DNA of 64,000 nucleotides from Puccinia triticina (GCF_026914185.1 NC_070564.1:3348001-3412000); one strand, 5' to 3'. Positions 10,645 to 21,057 are shown, numbered from the stretch's first letter. A program made the numbers and translations. Notes: generated from the sequence alone by a model not told the origin.

Positions 10645-10896
10645 TTCGTCTCCGGTCTAGCTTATATTAATTGCTGTGTTGTTAGATAAGTAACTGGCTG
10701 GACTGGTTGGCATTTGCAGTACACCAGTAACAACCGCGGCCTTTGACTGAGCATGGCGCAACCTGTTGTTACTTGAGTTCTTTTTTTTTATTTTTTTATC
10801 TCCAGTGTATGTTTATTCAAGCTGTGTTTGTTGATTTGGTTTTGAACCAGCCTAGGCCAAAAACTTGCTTTCTTTTTATTTATATTGCCACGTGTT
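10645..10896. other. Divergent intergenic region between two small ORFs
   Basis: It holds the presumed promoter of the leftward RRM-like ORF (TATA-like near 10667) and T-rich tracts at 10780-10800. No coding sequence. Confidence 0.4.
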
Positions 10897-11078
10897 GTGG
10901 TCACAGAGGTGTAGGCCAAAGATCTTGTTACAGGCTAGCCAAAAGCTGAGAGTCCTTGTGGTCGCAGAGTAGGGCCAAAGATGTTGTTACTGGCTAGACA
11001 AAAGGTTGTAGTCCGGCGTGGTTGCAGCAATCTAAGCCAATGATCTTGTTCCCAACTAGACAAAAGCTCAAAGTCCTT
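10897..11078 (+). repeat. Three ~60-bp tandem repeats upstream of the antisense ORF
   Basis: Units start at 10897, 10958 and 11018 with GTGGT(C/T)(A/G)CAG and share GCCAA(A/T)GAT.TTGTT and CTAG.CAAAAG. They lie directly upstream of a TATA box (11113) and an ORF (11220), where enhancer-like repeats are often found. A regulatory role is inference. Confidence 0.65.
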
Positions 11079-11112
11079 GGATTCTTCCGAGCAAGAAGAG
11101 AGCACCCAAAGC

Positions 11113-11120
11113 TATATAAA
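11113..11120 (+). promoter_or_regulatory. TATA box of the antisense ORF
   Basis: TATATAAA lies 100 bp before the ATG at 11220. A pyrimidine-rich leader (CCCCCAACTCC, CCTCTTTCTCCTG) follows, as in many fungal promoters. It faces away from Gypsy-A pol. Confidence 0.55.
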
Positions 11121-11219
11121 GGGGATTGAGATGATGGCAAACTCCAATCCCCCAACTCCTCATTACTATCATTTCTTGCTAATCCAGCACACAACCTTTG
11201 CCTCTTTCTCCTGTTGACC

Positions 11220-11639
11220 ATGTCCTTTATACCTGAATGGCCTATTGATGGTGCCTGGGATCCAAACTCCCAAACAAACGCCCGCAGCGGTCACGGCAAA
11301 ACCAATACTCCCTTATCTTTGGTAAATAATTATCCCCTTGGTTCACAAAACTATCCTACCTTAATCCACTCCAACGACAAAGATTTCATTGCTGGAGTAC
11401 ATGTAGAAGCCTCCTATGTCACTCGGGTTGTTGAGCTCCCGCAACTTCATCTTTTTCGGCAACGCCTCTGCCTCCTCGTCTCCAGAGCGCAATTCCAACG
11501 CAATCAACCAACTAGAAGAGCTTGTCAAAATGGCCGTGCCCGTAGCAGTTGTCCGGTGGTCCTGGAATTCCGCCATGTTGAGCGCAAACTTGAGGCGCTG
11601 ATAAATGGTAGCTTTGAGATCAAATGGCCTGCTAAGTAA
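11220..11639 (+). CDS. Antisense small ORF in Gypsy-A, unknown function
   Basis: The ORF has 139 codons from an ATG in the context TTGACCATGTCC, preceded by a TATA box and a tandem repeat array. It is transcribed opposite to gag-pol. Residues 1-20 read MSFIPEWPIDGAWDPNSQTN; I do not recognise a family. A second frame (11416-11601) is also open and contains a more protein-like stretch (NQLEELVKMAVPVAVVRW), so a frameshift or short intron may separate exon 1 from the true C-terminus. A GTAAGC donor-like site overlaps the end (near 11635). Antisense ORFs in this position are known in plant Tat/Ogre gypsy elements; no homology to those is claimed. Confidence 0.45.
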   Translation: MSFIPEWPIDGAWDPNSQTNARSGHGKTNTPLSLVNNYPLGSQNYPTLIHSNDKDFIAGVHVEASYVTRVVELPQLHLFRQRLCLLVSRAQFQRNQPTRRACQNGRARSSCPVVLEFRHVERKLEALINGSFEIKWPAK

Positions 11640-11924
11640 GCCCCTAAGTTTTATTTTTCACTGAAATTAACTCCTTTATTTTACTAATTTATGCTTCCTA
11701 TTGGCGACACCAGTCCCCCACTTCATTTTCTTTTTTTTTTTTATTGTTTTAGCACTTATTTTTTGACCCCTTTTTTGACAGAAATCTTCTTCTATTTTTT
11801 ACTTGAGTTATTCTTTTATACTTTTTTTTGTTTTAAATCTTGAAAGCCCTTATAAATCTAACTGTCTGAAATGTGAATAGCCCTAGAAAATTTGATCCTC
11901 CCAAGAAAAAACAACGACACCAGA
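11640..11924. other. T-rich spacer between the antisense ORF and pol end
   Basis: T runs near 11730-11740, 11759-11774 and 11822-11840. It could carry polyadenylation signals for the rightward ORF and for pol. Nothing else was seen. Confidence 0.4.
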
Positions 11925-13200
11925 ATAAAATCAGAGTTTTCTTGAATGGAACAGCTTCACATGCGGTGCCGCATACCTGCGCTTGAGTTCTTGACCGTCA
12001 AGTTCTTCTAAAGTATATGAGCCACTTTTTTCTTGTGATTTTATGCAGTACGGCCCATTCCAGCGGTTTTCAAAGAGCTCCCACTGGCTTTCTAGGGATT
12101 TATTGTACACAAGAACTAGGGATCCCGGCGCAAGCGGTCCTCTGTCTAGTTTCTTTTGGTTCCTCTATTCAACAGAATTTTCCCTGTAGTCCTTCATGTT
12201 CTTGTAAGCCTCTTGCAAAATTGATTCTCTCCTCTCCAGTTGGCAAACTCTGGCAAATAGAGGGTCTGCGGTTGATTTTACTGACTCCCAATCAGTCCCC
12301 AAGAAAGTTTCCAGTTTGAGGTCAATTGGTAAAACTTCCGGTTGGCCAAAAATGAGTTCATAAGGCGTATAACCTGTGGTTCTCTTTGTAGAAACTCTAT
12401 CCGCAAAAAGGACAAGAGGTAAGTAGCTGCACCATTTCTTTCCCTCCGTCCCAGCCAGTTTAACCAAGGTATCTTTAATGGGCTGATGACCTCTTTCTAC
12501 CATCCTGTTTGCTTCCGGATAATATGGTGTAGTGACTTTGACAATGGATCCTTTCTGCTTTAAGCAATCCTGAATTTCCTTCTCAAATCCGCCCCACCGT
12601 TGACTACAACTGTGTGAGGTGTGCCATATCTGAAAATCCATTTGTCCGTAAACCACTGCGCAATCTTTTTAGCTTTAAGAGTTTACAATCCCACATCTTT
12701 GACCCATCCGGAGAGATCATCTCTTGCAATCACTAGGTATTTCCACTTTCCCGCTTTAATATATACTGTATCCATACTGATGTGCTCAAAAATGGTAGAT
12801 TTTCCTGTTGCGCGCTTATGTTCCAAAGGTTTCAAGGGGCTTCTCTTCTGACAGGCGTCGCAGGACTGGACCCAACTCTTGACTTTTCTTTTCATATGCG
12901 GCCACCAAAATCTAAGCTCAGTCCGTTTGTAAGTTTCTTCCACTCCTCTATGGCCAAGTTGTTCATGAAGCGCCTCCAGAATGTGTTCTTGGTATTTTGG
13001 ATTGCTGATAACTAGTTGCGGGAAAGGTTTATTTCTCTTTTTAAGTTTGCTTTTGGAGACCATGAAGCCGGCGGATTTATTCTTCATTACTTTCCAATCC
13101 GCGTCAGAGGTTTCTGTTGGCCTATTTAGAGTGAGCAAATATTCTTGAAGCTTTCCCCAAATTACTTCTTGCTGAAATTGACCGCGCTCCACCCCCAAAT
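11925..13200 (-). pseudogene. Gypsy-A integrase
   Basis: Integrase joins the cDNA ends to host DNA. On the minus strand the HHCC zinc motif is visible (HILEALHEQLGH ... CDACQK, about 12870-12985), followed by the core (ISMDTVYIKAG, then further core in 12165-12656 with PYYPEANRMVERGH). After a frameshift near 12165 the C-terminal domain continues to about 11930 (LVLVYNKSLESQW, RWNGPY). The break between the frames at 12656/12683 and the one near 12165 show that it is inactive. No chromodomain follows. Confidence 0.75.
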
Positions 13201-14885
13201 TTAAAGTGTTAACCTCTTTGACACCAAAACCGGGATGAGACTTTATCCATTTCTCATCTTTTTCAAAACTGGGCTGCTGTTCTTCATTGTTGTCTGGCGC
13301 TCTTCTAGATAATCCGTCAGGCATAGTGAAAGTTTTCCCAGGGACGTGAACCAAATTATAAGAGAATAATTCAATAAAAGCCACCCAATGAGTCATGAGA
13401 GCATTTGGAAGATCAGGTGAGTTAATCATTTCTACAAGGCTTTTAGCGTCCACTAAGAGGTCAAATTGCTGGCCCCAAAGCTGATTTTGTAATTTTTTTA
13501 GGATTTTTACGACACCACAGAGCTTCAGTTTTGATTGAGAATATCTGGATTCCACCGGCAAAAAAACCACGGATTTGTATAAGACTGGCCTGTCTTTCTG
13601 GTTATCTTATTGAGTGAGTACTGCCCCTGCCGCAATGTAGCTAGAATCCACCGCTAATTTGATTTTTCCCGCTCCTTTGGAGTAGTCCAGTTTTTTTAGA
13701 GTTATATCATGACCTACTATCCCTTTCAAAAGATCAAACGCATCCTGGCACTCCTTTTTCCAGTTCCATTCTGCGTCTTTTCTGGTTAATTTTCTAAGCA
13801 GTGCAGCAAGCTCTGAAAGTCCTTGAATAAACATCTTGACGTAGACGCAGACTCCTAGAAAACCTCAAACTTCTGTTGCATTTTTTGGTACTGGCCATGT
13901 TTCAATTTTATTTAGCTGTTTTTTTGAAATTTTTCTGCCTTCCTTGCACACGACATGACCCACAAGATCCAATGCGGGGACGCAGCACGCAAATTTCTTT
14001 CCAAAAATTGTGAGTCCAGCTTCTTCTATTCTAAATAAGATCCGCTCCAGAGTGACGGCGTACTCCCAGATAAATTTCCTGATGCCAGGGTTTTCTGCCA
14101 AAGTTTCTTGATTGTAATCTGAAACAGGACCTTTTATACGGCCATCATCAATAAAAATACCAACATTTTGAGGAATTTTGTCTTGTAGAATCCACATCAT
14201 TTGCACCTGGTATACGGCAACAGAATTGGTTGCTCCTTGTGGTAATCTGGTTAGTTGGAATCATCCCAGAGGAGTTTCAAAGGTGGTTAAAGGCCTAGAT
14301 TCTAATGATAACTCTCTTTCATTGTAGCCTCCCATTATATCTCCCAGACCGTAGCAAGCTCTCCGGGTAAAAGATTCAATTAATTCTTCCGGTGAAGGTG
14401 GTATTCCAGAGTCTTTGATGGTTACTTTATTAAGTTTTTGTAAGTCGTGGACAATCCTGAGCCTTTCATCTTGCTTTTTGACGCAAAAGACAGTGCTAGA
14501 GTAAGAGGAATAAGACTGTTTGTAAAGACCTATTTGAATGCGCTCCCGTACTAACTCTATATATTGATCTTTAATTGCGGCAGGAATCAGAATAGGTTGC
14601 TGCTGCCAAGGTTTGTGGGCGATGACGGGAATGATGTAAGGTTTTCCGTAAGTGTGTTTGAGAAGTCCTCTCTCTTTCTCCCTGCCGCACTACAATGATA
14701 TGTTTGAATAATTTAAGTTCTTCAGGTTTGAGCCACCTGGGTGGACCAAAATTAATGACTTTAAGACAGTCTTCTGTGATTTTCCAAGTAGGGGTAAAAT
14801 TAGGCAGGTGAGGAGTGAAAGGTGTTAAATAAGGATCTCTAGATAAAGGAGGACTACATAAGGGTGTGTTTATGTTCTGCGGCAT
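13201..14885 (-). pseudogene. Gypsy-A reverse transcriptase and RNase H
   Basis: Upstream on the minus strand come NFGPPRWLKPEE (about 14765), then the RT fingers and palm (LRIVHDLQKLNKVTIKDSG near 14400-14450, RACYGLGDIMGGY near 14330-14360) and the catalytic box as IFIDDGRIKG near 14140. RNase H follows with IKLAVDSSYIAAGAVL (13607-13690), LLVDAKSLVEMI and MPDGLSRR (about 13320). At least four frame changes or stops break the gene. The order RT-RNase H-integrase places it in Ty3/gypsy. Confidence 0.75.
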
Positions 14886-15338
14886 GAACTGATTTACTCA
14901 TGGCTTGATTTTTTTTGAAGTTAATTTATATTTTGCCGCAAACACTAATTTTTCTTCTACACTATATTTGGGCACCTTCCAATCACCTACTTCTGGAAGG
15001 TTCCAGAAGCTAAAAAATGACTCAAAGTTGTTGCTGAATTGACGGGAAAAGTGGTCTTGTATTTTTGGTTTGATGGATTTAAAATTGGAACCAAGTAAGT
15101 CTGACCATTTTTATTTATTGAGAGGGATTCCACACCGCTTTCCTTGAATTGAATAGTAGCTGAGACGTCTATCAACCATGTTTTTCCTAGTATAGGTTGT
15201 ACCGTCGCGGAAGAGACCCAGAAATGCACTTCTTTTGTAATATTTCCTACTTTAACCGGTACATTTTCCGCGATTCCCAGAATGTCACTCTTGTGTCCGC
15301 CGATACTGCGCAGTTTCATAGGTTTTTGAGTAATTATA

Positions 15339-16442
15339 GGGGCTGGCTTTATGCACTCCAAATATTTGCTACATGCACTCCAAAAAAGGAGGGAACGTGT
15401 GTCTACTCCAATAAATGTTGGAGTGAGCAAGGGTTCACTCCAAAAGTGGTCAGAAGTTCACTCCAATATATATTTATGGAGTGAAACTTTTTTCACTCCA
15501 AAAGTGGGTTAAATTGGAGTGTTCAGAAGTTCACTCCAATATTTATTGGAGTGAAAACTTGTGCACTCCAAAAATGGAGTATGAAATTAGGCACTCAAAC
15601 TGCGGAGTGGAGTTCAACCCACTCCATGTTTTCTTTTGGAGTGTGGACCACTGGACACTCCAAAAAATTGGGGCCAGTGATTCCCATTGAAAAAGAGAAG
15701 ATAAATAGGCTCAGACTCACTGGAATATTTGGGGCCTAGTCTTAAGGAGAGGAATGTGAGTGGGGTGGAAGTTTTTCTGTGGGGGGGAGGCAGGGTCTCC
15801 AAGGGTCAAAGTATGAATTTGTTAATCTGGAGGAGCTTCTTGGATTGCATGCATGTATTTAAAATAGGTGTAAGCTCCAGTAATTATTGGAGTGTACAGT
15901 AGTACACTCCAGTATTTATTGGAGTGTACAGTAGTACACTCCAGTATTTATTGGAGTGTACAGTAGTACACTCCAGTATTTATTGGAGTGTACAGTAGTA
16001 CACTCCAGTATTTATTGGAGTGTACAGTAGTACACTCCAGTATTTATTGGAGTGTACAGTAGTACACTCCAGTATTTATTGTAGTGTACAGTAGTACACT
16101 CCAATCTTGAAACATACCAAGTTTCAAGATTGGAGTGCACAAGGTTCCACTCCAATAAATATTGGAGTGAACTTCTGAACACTCCAATTTAGCCCACTTT
16201 TGGAGTGAACAAAGGTTTACTCCAAATATATATTGTAGTGAACTCCTTAACACTCCAATTTAACCCACTTTTGGAGTGGAACTTTGTTCACTCCAACATT
16301 TATTGGAGTAGACACAAGTTCACTCCTTTTTTGGAGTGCATGTAGTGAATATTTTCACTCCAATATTTATTGGAGTAGACAAAAGTTCACTCCTTTTCTG
16401 GAGTGCATGTAGTAAATATTTGGAGTGCATAAGGCCTGCCCC
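15339..16442. mobile_element. 1.1-kb foldback element of ACTCC/GGAGT palindromes, TAATTATA duplication
   Basis: The ends GGGGCTGGCTTTATGCACTCC and its inverse (about 30 bp, a few mismatches) are flanked by TAATTATA at 15331-15338 and 16443-16450. The interior is a chain of hairpins in which CACTCC and GGAGTG alternate around ATTTATT spacers. It carries no ORF of its own. The TIR is closely similar to that of 53114-54159 (GGGTCAGCCTTTATGCACACC), so the two belong to one family. Confidence 0.8.
15885..16105. repeat. ~33-bp tandem palindrome array inside the foldback element
   Basis: At least six near-identical copies of CAGTATTTATTGGAGTGTACAGTAGTACACTC follow one another. Each can fold on itself. 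Near identity between copies points to recent slippage or gene conversion. Confidence 0.8.
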
Positions 16443-16813
16443 TAATTATAAGCCCCATTTTCCCTGCTAGATCTCTGGGTAAGAGATTAACTTGAGAGCC
16501 ATTTTCCAAGAGCGCCTGAATTTGCTTTCCATTAATGGTGACAGCGACATATCCTAAAGGGCAAGTGTAATGCGCCGGACCGCTATCTTGCGCTTCCTCT
16601 TCTTTGTCTTCAGAGTTGACGTTGACGGCGTTGGTTGTCTTAGGTTGATCTATAGGAACTCTTTTAAGACTAATCTTCTTTTTGAATGCATCCACGGCGC
16701 CGTTAGATATGGCAAAAACTTCTCCAATGGTGAGTTGAATTTTCTCATTTAGCATTTGTGAGACCAAATTCTCTTCCTTGTCGGGGAACTGCGTAGCTAA
16801 TGGTCTTTCCACA

Positions 16814-17505
16814 GAGTAATATGGAACAGGAATAAGAGTATGGAGTCTTAAAGAAAAGTGTGGCTAATGAGATGTTGAGAATAGTGCTTTCTAGGCAAAA
16901 TCAAGGGGTAAAATACATGGTAAAATAGGCTATGTAATTCTTATTCTGTGACCAGGGATGCAAAGTGACAATCTGATGGGGGACAAACAGAATGGGCCAA
17001 AAGGCTCTACATTTATAGTGAGGGGAAAACAGGTGGTTCTGAGACAAAGAGAAAGATGGGAACAGGGTACAAAAAGCCTCCAACAAGGTGACAAGGCAAT
17101 AAGCCAACAAGGCATCTACTACATGGCTTGAGATGACATAAGAGGAAACAATAACCATGGCGCATCAGCCGCCATGCATCTGAGAAAGAGTTACACCTTG
17201 CTGGAATATAGAGGAGTTAATTCTAGTGAACACTCAGGGTCCTTCCTAATAGTCTGGCTCTGTTTGATGGTGGACTTTCTCCCACTTTGAACCTGATTTT
17301 GTACATATTTTTTTACCCATTGTGGAGGGCCATCCATGAAAGTGAATACTGAGAATTTGAGGCGCCTTGTAGAGATGTTTCTAGGCTATTATAAAGTGTC
17401 TGTGGGCGTGGATTATATGTACCAGAGTGATTTCTAGAGGGCGTTGGGAGGTGATTCCTTCCTGTTGAGTGTCTGAGTGATGTAATAAGTTTTTGATTAG
17501 GCTCA
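16814..17505 (-). mobile_element. Solo LTR of the Gypsy-A family inserted in Gypsy-A gag/pol, CCACA duplication
   Basis: This 692-bp block is a near copy of 9002-9705. It is flanked by CCACA at 16809-16813 and 17506-17510 (TGTGG on the minus strand). Skipping it and one duplication rejoins the frame as MVNSV then ERPLATQF. It is therefore an independent insertion of a same-family LTR into the element's own coding region, and it fixes the LTR ends as TGAGCC and TTACTC. Confidence 0.8.
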
Positions 17506-17510
17506 CCACA

Positions 17511-17745
17511 CTGTTGACCATTACTTCCAAAGCTAGTTTACCACTCCGCTCTTTCCTTTCCTCATCTTGACACCCATCTTCAACCCGCTGAATCTGTTTT
17601 TGTATTATCAAGTCTTCCGCAGGATCTTTTGTTGAGGTCATCAGTCTAGGCGGCTGTATCATAGGTTATTATCCTTTTCTTTCTTATCATCCTGTTGACC
17701 ATGTTTTTTATCTAATCACACCTCATTTTTATTAGCCTGTTCCTA
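17511..17745 (-). pseudogene. Gypsy-A gag tail, 5'-truncated
   Basis: The minus strand reads PAEDLIIQKQIQRVEDGCQDEERKERSGKLALEVMVNS in one frame ending at 17511, broken upstream by a TGA. Highly charged sequence of this type precedes the protease in gypsy polyproteins. The major capsid part is missing. Confidence 0.5.
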
Positions 17746-17753
17746 GTGTGTGG

Positions 17754-17898
17754 TTGTGGTTACTATCAGACTTTGTTCTCATCTCACATTTTCTGTTCCT
17801 GTTTCATTTAGGTAAAAACCATTTCTATTGTTCTCATTTTATTTATTTTTCTTGTCATTTATTTACTGAAATCTGTTTCATTTAGCCAAACTTTGTCA
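17754..17898 (+). repeat. Copia-A 5' LTR, right piece
   Basis: From TATCAGACTTTGTTCTCATCTC it matches 31949-32080 of the 3' LTR almost base for base, ending AACTTTGTCA at 17898. Confidence 0.8.
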
Positions 17899-17914
17899 CA
17901 TTATCAGTACGGTA
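17899..17914 (+). promoter_or_regulatory. Candidate primer-binding site of Copia-A
   Basis: CATTATCAGTACGGTA directly follows the 5' LTR. The same 16 bases follow the 5' LTR of the otherwise different Copia-B (21058-21073), as expected for a shared tRNA primer site. The tRNA was not identified. Confidence 0.6.
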
Positions 17915-17939
17915 GCTACGAAACAGGAACAAACCAAAT

Positions 17940-18873
17940 ATGTTGGATGTTGATGTCAAAGATAAATCCAGCCAATCCTAGATTGGCAAACTTGATGACA
18001 TCAACTTTGCGTCATGGTCAATTTGGATGAGAACCTATCTTAAAAGTAAAGATCTCTGGGAAGTTATTTTGGGAGAACAAGCTAGTGCGCCAAGCAAAAA
18101 GAAAATCAAGTCAATAGAAAACATTCTGATCATTTGGAAGCTGTTGTCACAATTGAGAATGAAGATAAACCAAAAGAGATTTGGGATGCTATTGTTGACA
18201 GATAAGCTTCATTGTCTGTTAACAATAAAGCTTGAATCTGGCTTAAATTCATGTGCTATGAATATGGCGGTGATCTTAAAGATTATCTAATTGACTGTCA
18301 AAAGATGATCAGAGACTTTGCTAATTTCCAGCTTGGTATTATTCCTGTCCTGATTTCCGTCTTGGCAAAATTAACAAAAGATTACTGAAACGTTGTTGAA
18401 AACTTAATTATGAACAAATCAGTAATTTTCTTCCCAAGTCAAACTCTTCAAAAACTTCAAGAGTTAGGGCCTGTACTATACGGCATGGAAATTGAAATTT
18501 TCCAGATTTATTTGCCTCAAAATTTCTTGGGACAAAAACCGAGCCTGGCCAAAATGTAGGCTTGAGCCCAGATGTGAAGAATTTCAACATTTGAACCCTC
18601 TGCTAGTTTTCAATTTTTGTGTACAGGGAAAAAAAAGTTGAAATTTTTCAAAATTGAGGCCCATGGTACAGGCCCTTAGTCTATGTGAAAGAAACTCTGG
18701 CTTTCACTTCTACCTCAAGAACTGAATCTATTGTTAAGCTCAAGAAATAAAAAAAGACAGCCACCGCTTATAAGTCTGAAGCGGATAAATCTCAAAAACC
18801 TAAACTGACTCATCCATGCTCTCCAACAAAGCATAATCCTCTAGCCTATCACCCGGCTTGGCATTTCTTCAGA
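17940..18873 (+). pseudogene. Copia-A gag
   Basis: From ATG at 17940 the frame soon meets a TAG. It then shows the copia gag signature KLDDINFASWSIWMRTYL .. SKDLW. Further parts with shifted frames follow to about 18460, and beyond the MITE a degenerate zinc-knuckle-like segment (HNPLAYHPAWHFF, near 18840-18870). A PIF-type MITE splits the region at 18467-18675. Gag packages the RNA in virus-like particles. Confidence 0.65.
18467..18675. mobile_element. 209-bp PIF/Harbinger-type MITE, TTA duplication
   Basis: The ends GGGCCTGTAC and GTACAGGCCC are inverse and are flanked by TTA at 18464-18466 and 18676-18678. Secondary inverse blocks (GAAATTTTCC / AAATTTTTC) lie inside. It sits in Copia-A gag. 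Confidence 0.75.
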
Positions 18874-20432
18874 TTGAAAGCTTCCAAACAAGATCCCTCA
18901 CAACTGGCCAATCCGGAAGCTCACATAGTTTTGGCTGAAGCTCCTACCAATGATTCAGACGTAGTGGAGGCTTCTGCTTTCATTATCAGTTCAACGGGAC
19001 TTGGAACCTCTCCAGTTCTCATTTCTGGAGCCACTTATCATATGGTTAACAACCTTGCCATCTTCACTAAATTGAAGGACGTTAACATTAAAATCTATAT
19101 GGGTAGTCAAAGTCAATGTGTCTGTGCAACGGCTATTGGTGAAGTCGTTGTTTTCAATGACTCCGGGGAACACATCAAGCTCAATGACATATTGTATGCC
19201 CCAAATCTTAATAGATCTCTTATATCTATGAACTGTCTCTTTAGCAAAATCACTTTGCTTTCCAAGAATTTGAGCTCTTTTAACGTTAACTTTGACAACC
19301 GCTTTAGTTTCTCCGGTAAAATTAACAACAATATCTTAGAATTATCCAGCTCCTTTGATATTAAAAACTATGTTTAATCGTATCACTCAGCCCACAATTC
19401 AGTTGATTGGCATGCAAGGCTTGGTCACCTAAGCTTTAAGTTGTGCCTGAATGTGAAGAGGTCAATTGTGAAACCTGTAAGGTGTGTAAAGGGGTGAAGA
19501 AACCATTTTTTGGAAACTTCACACCAACGAGTTTTGTTCTTGAAGCTGTACGTCTTGACCTGGTTGGTCCTTTTCAGACACAATCAGCTGGAGGAGCTCA
19601 ATACTTCCTAAGTATTATTGACCAACACTCTGGTTTCAAAATTTTTAAACTGCTGAAACATAAATCTGAAACATTGGAGAAATTTGAAGAGTATGTTGTA
19701 TGGGCGGAGAACCATACAGGTCAATCTATAAAGAGAGTCATATCAGATAACAGAGGAGAATTCCGGAATATCTTTTTCAAGGATTTCTGCCAAAAATGTG
19801 GAATTGACCACCATTTTGCCCCGGCCTACACTCCTGAGAATGATTGGATGGCGGAAAGATCTAATTGTGTGATCTTGGATAAATCTTGATGCTTGTTCAC
19901 ACAAGCAAATTTGTCCCCAAGATACTGGGCTGAAGCAGTGGTCACGGCTACAGATCTCTGCAATATGCTTCTGTCGAGCACTAACAATTTCTCAATCCCG
20001 TATAACTCCTTCTTCAAAAGAGACGTCAAAATTTCTAAGCTTCTCTCTTTTGGATGCCTAGCATATCTGCTTATTCCTGAAGGTTTAAGAGTTAATAAAC
20101 TTCTTCCACATTTGGAAAAAAGCTATTTATCTTGGCTACACAAACCTCTCAACATATCAATTTATGAGAATTGATTCAAAGACCTTTTGTACAGGTAGGA
20201 ATGTAACATTTGATGAAAATGTGTTTCCTCCCCTGTCAAATGAAAGCCTGGATCAATCAAGCTTTTATTTCAATCGCTTTGAAATTTTTACCAAAGAAAT
20301 GAAGAGGACGTTGAACATTTTCAACCTTTTCCTAATCACGAAGTGCAATTCAAAACATCTGACAATCATTGTCCGTCAAATGAGATCATTGGAGCCGTTT
20401 CCTCTGAAAACATATTATCTGATTGCCAAAGC
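18874..20432 (+). pseudogene. Copia-A protease and integrase
   Basis: The protease motif is seen as VLISGATYHMV near 19015, with Ile where the catalytic Asp is expected. The pre-integrase zinc region (DWHARLGHLS ... CETCKVCKG) spans about 19410-19495. The integrase core shows DLVGPF, IIDQHSGF, ISDNRGEF and AYTPENDWMAERSN (19555-19860). Conserved copia sequence after the core continues (YWAEAVVTATDLCN, SFGCLAYLLIPEG) to 20174 in a second frame and to 20432 in a third, ending at the Copia-B insertion. Confidence 0.75.
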
Positions 20433-21057
20433 TGTTGAACAGATAGCTGCTGCTAATCTGTGTGTGCTCTCACCCCAATCACTCAACAAAATATCACAAG
20501 AAGTATCACAGAAAGCAAAACCGGTTCAAGCATTTGAACTCAAGATAGATGACCCCCGACTACCCAAGCTACAGGCTACCAAACATGCGGAGCATGTGAG
20601 GCTAGCTCTCAGCTATCAAAGAAAGCAATATAATCAACAAAAAGCACCAGCACAGAGCTTGCTCAGCTCATAGATGCTAATGCAAAAGTAATTGCGGACA
20701 ATGTTAAAGCAGCATTCAGATTGAATGCGTGTAAGAGGAAAGCATTGCTTGCTAGAAGCAACAAGTAACGCTTGGAAAGCACAGGTTAAGAAGAGTAAAG
20801 CTCACTGAAAAGGCCAGCATACTCAAATGCTTTGATAGGAGAGGTGGACCCTCTGGACAAGTCCACACCCACCAATGGTGGGCATTAGTATAAATAGACC
20901 ATGGTCATTGGCCAAGTTGTATTTTTCCTTTTTATCTCTTATCATGATCAACATTAAACACCTCATTGTATATACAATCACAATCTCATAGTCTGGTGGC
21001 CTTTGCTCAACAGACTCAAGCAATAGAACTGGAAACATTCAGCACATAAACTCAACA
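20433..21057 (+). repeat. Copia-B 5' LTR
   Basis: It runs from TGTTGAACAGATAGCTG to CATAAACTCAACA. Compared with the 3' LTR it lacks about 19 bases between two AAAAAGC motifs (near 20640) and about 16 bases after GCATTGCTTGCT, and it has an extra AAGAGTAAAG-like block. A TATA-like TATAAATAG lies near 20890. Confidence 0.85.

Larger units (their letters stand above)
14987..16813 (-). pseudogene. Gypsy-A aspartic protease region, split by a foldback element
   Basis: The protease part on 16443-16812 has the active-site motif as ALLENGSQVNLLP, with Glu where Asp is expected in DNGSQ/DSGA, so the catalytic residue is changed. The frame enters the foldback element at 16442. Skipping 15339-16442 and one TAATTATA copy puts MGLII next to TQKPMKLR in one frame, which then runs to PILGKTWLIDV and beyond, as in retroviral-type proteases. 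It ends at 14987 before the RT linker. Confidence 0.7.
9002..17753 (-). mobile_element. Gypsy-A: Ty3/gypsy element inserted in the Copia-A 5' LTR
   Basis: The minus strand reads gag tail, protease, RT, RNase H, integrase, then an unusual ~2.2-kb region with two small ORFs, then a 704-bp LTR (9002-9705). The right (5') end is truncated: only the end of gag remains and no 5' LTR is seen before Copia-A sequence resumes near 17754. No target duplication was found for the whole element, consistent with truncation or rearrangement (about 70 bp of the Copia LTR are missing at the junction). It contains a foldback element (15339-16442) and an extra LTR copy (16814-17505). Confidence 0.7.

Noticed and set aside
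15885..16105. CRISPR array (regular short palindromic repeats)
   Set aside because: There are no unique spacers; the whole unit repeats, and the context is a eukaryotic foldback element.
9002..17505. Reading the two ~700-bp repeats as the two LTRs of one complete gypsy
   Set aside because: The right copy has its own 5-bp duplication and interrupts the gag-pol frame, which continues on its far side; it is a separate insertion.
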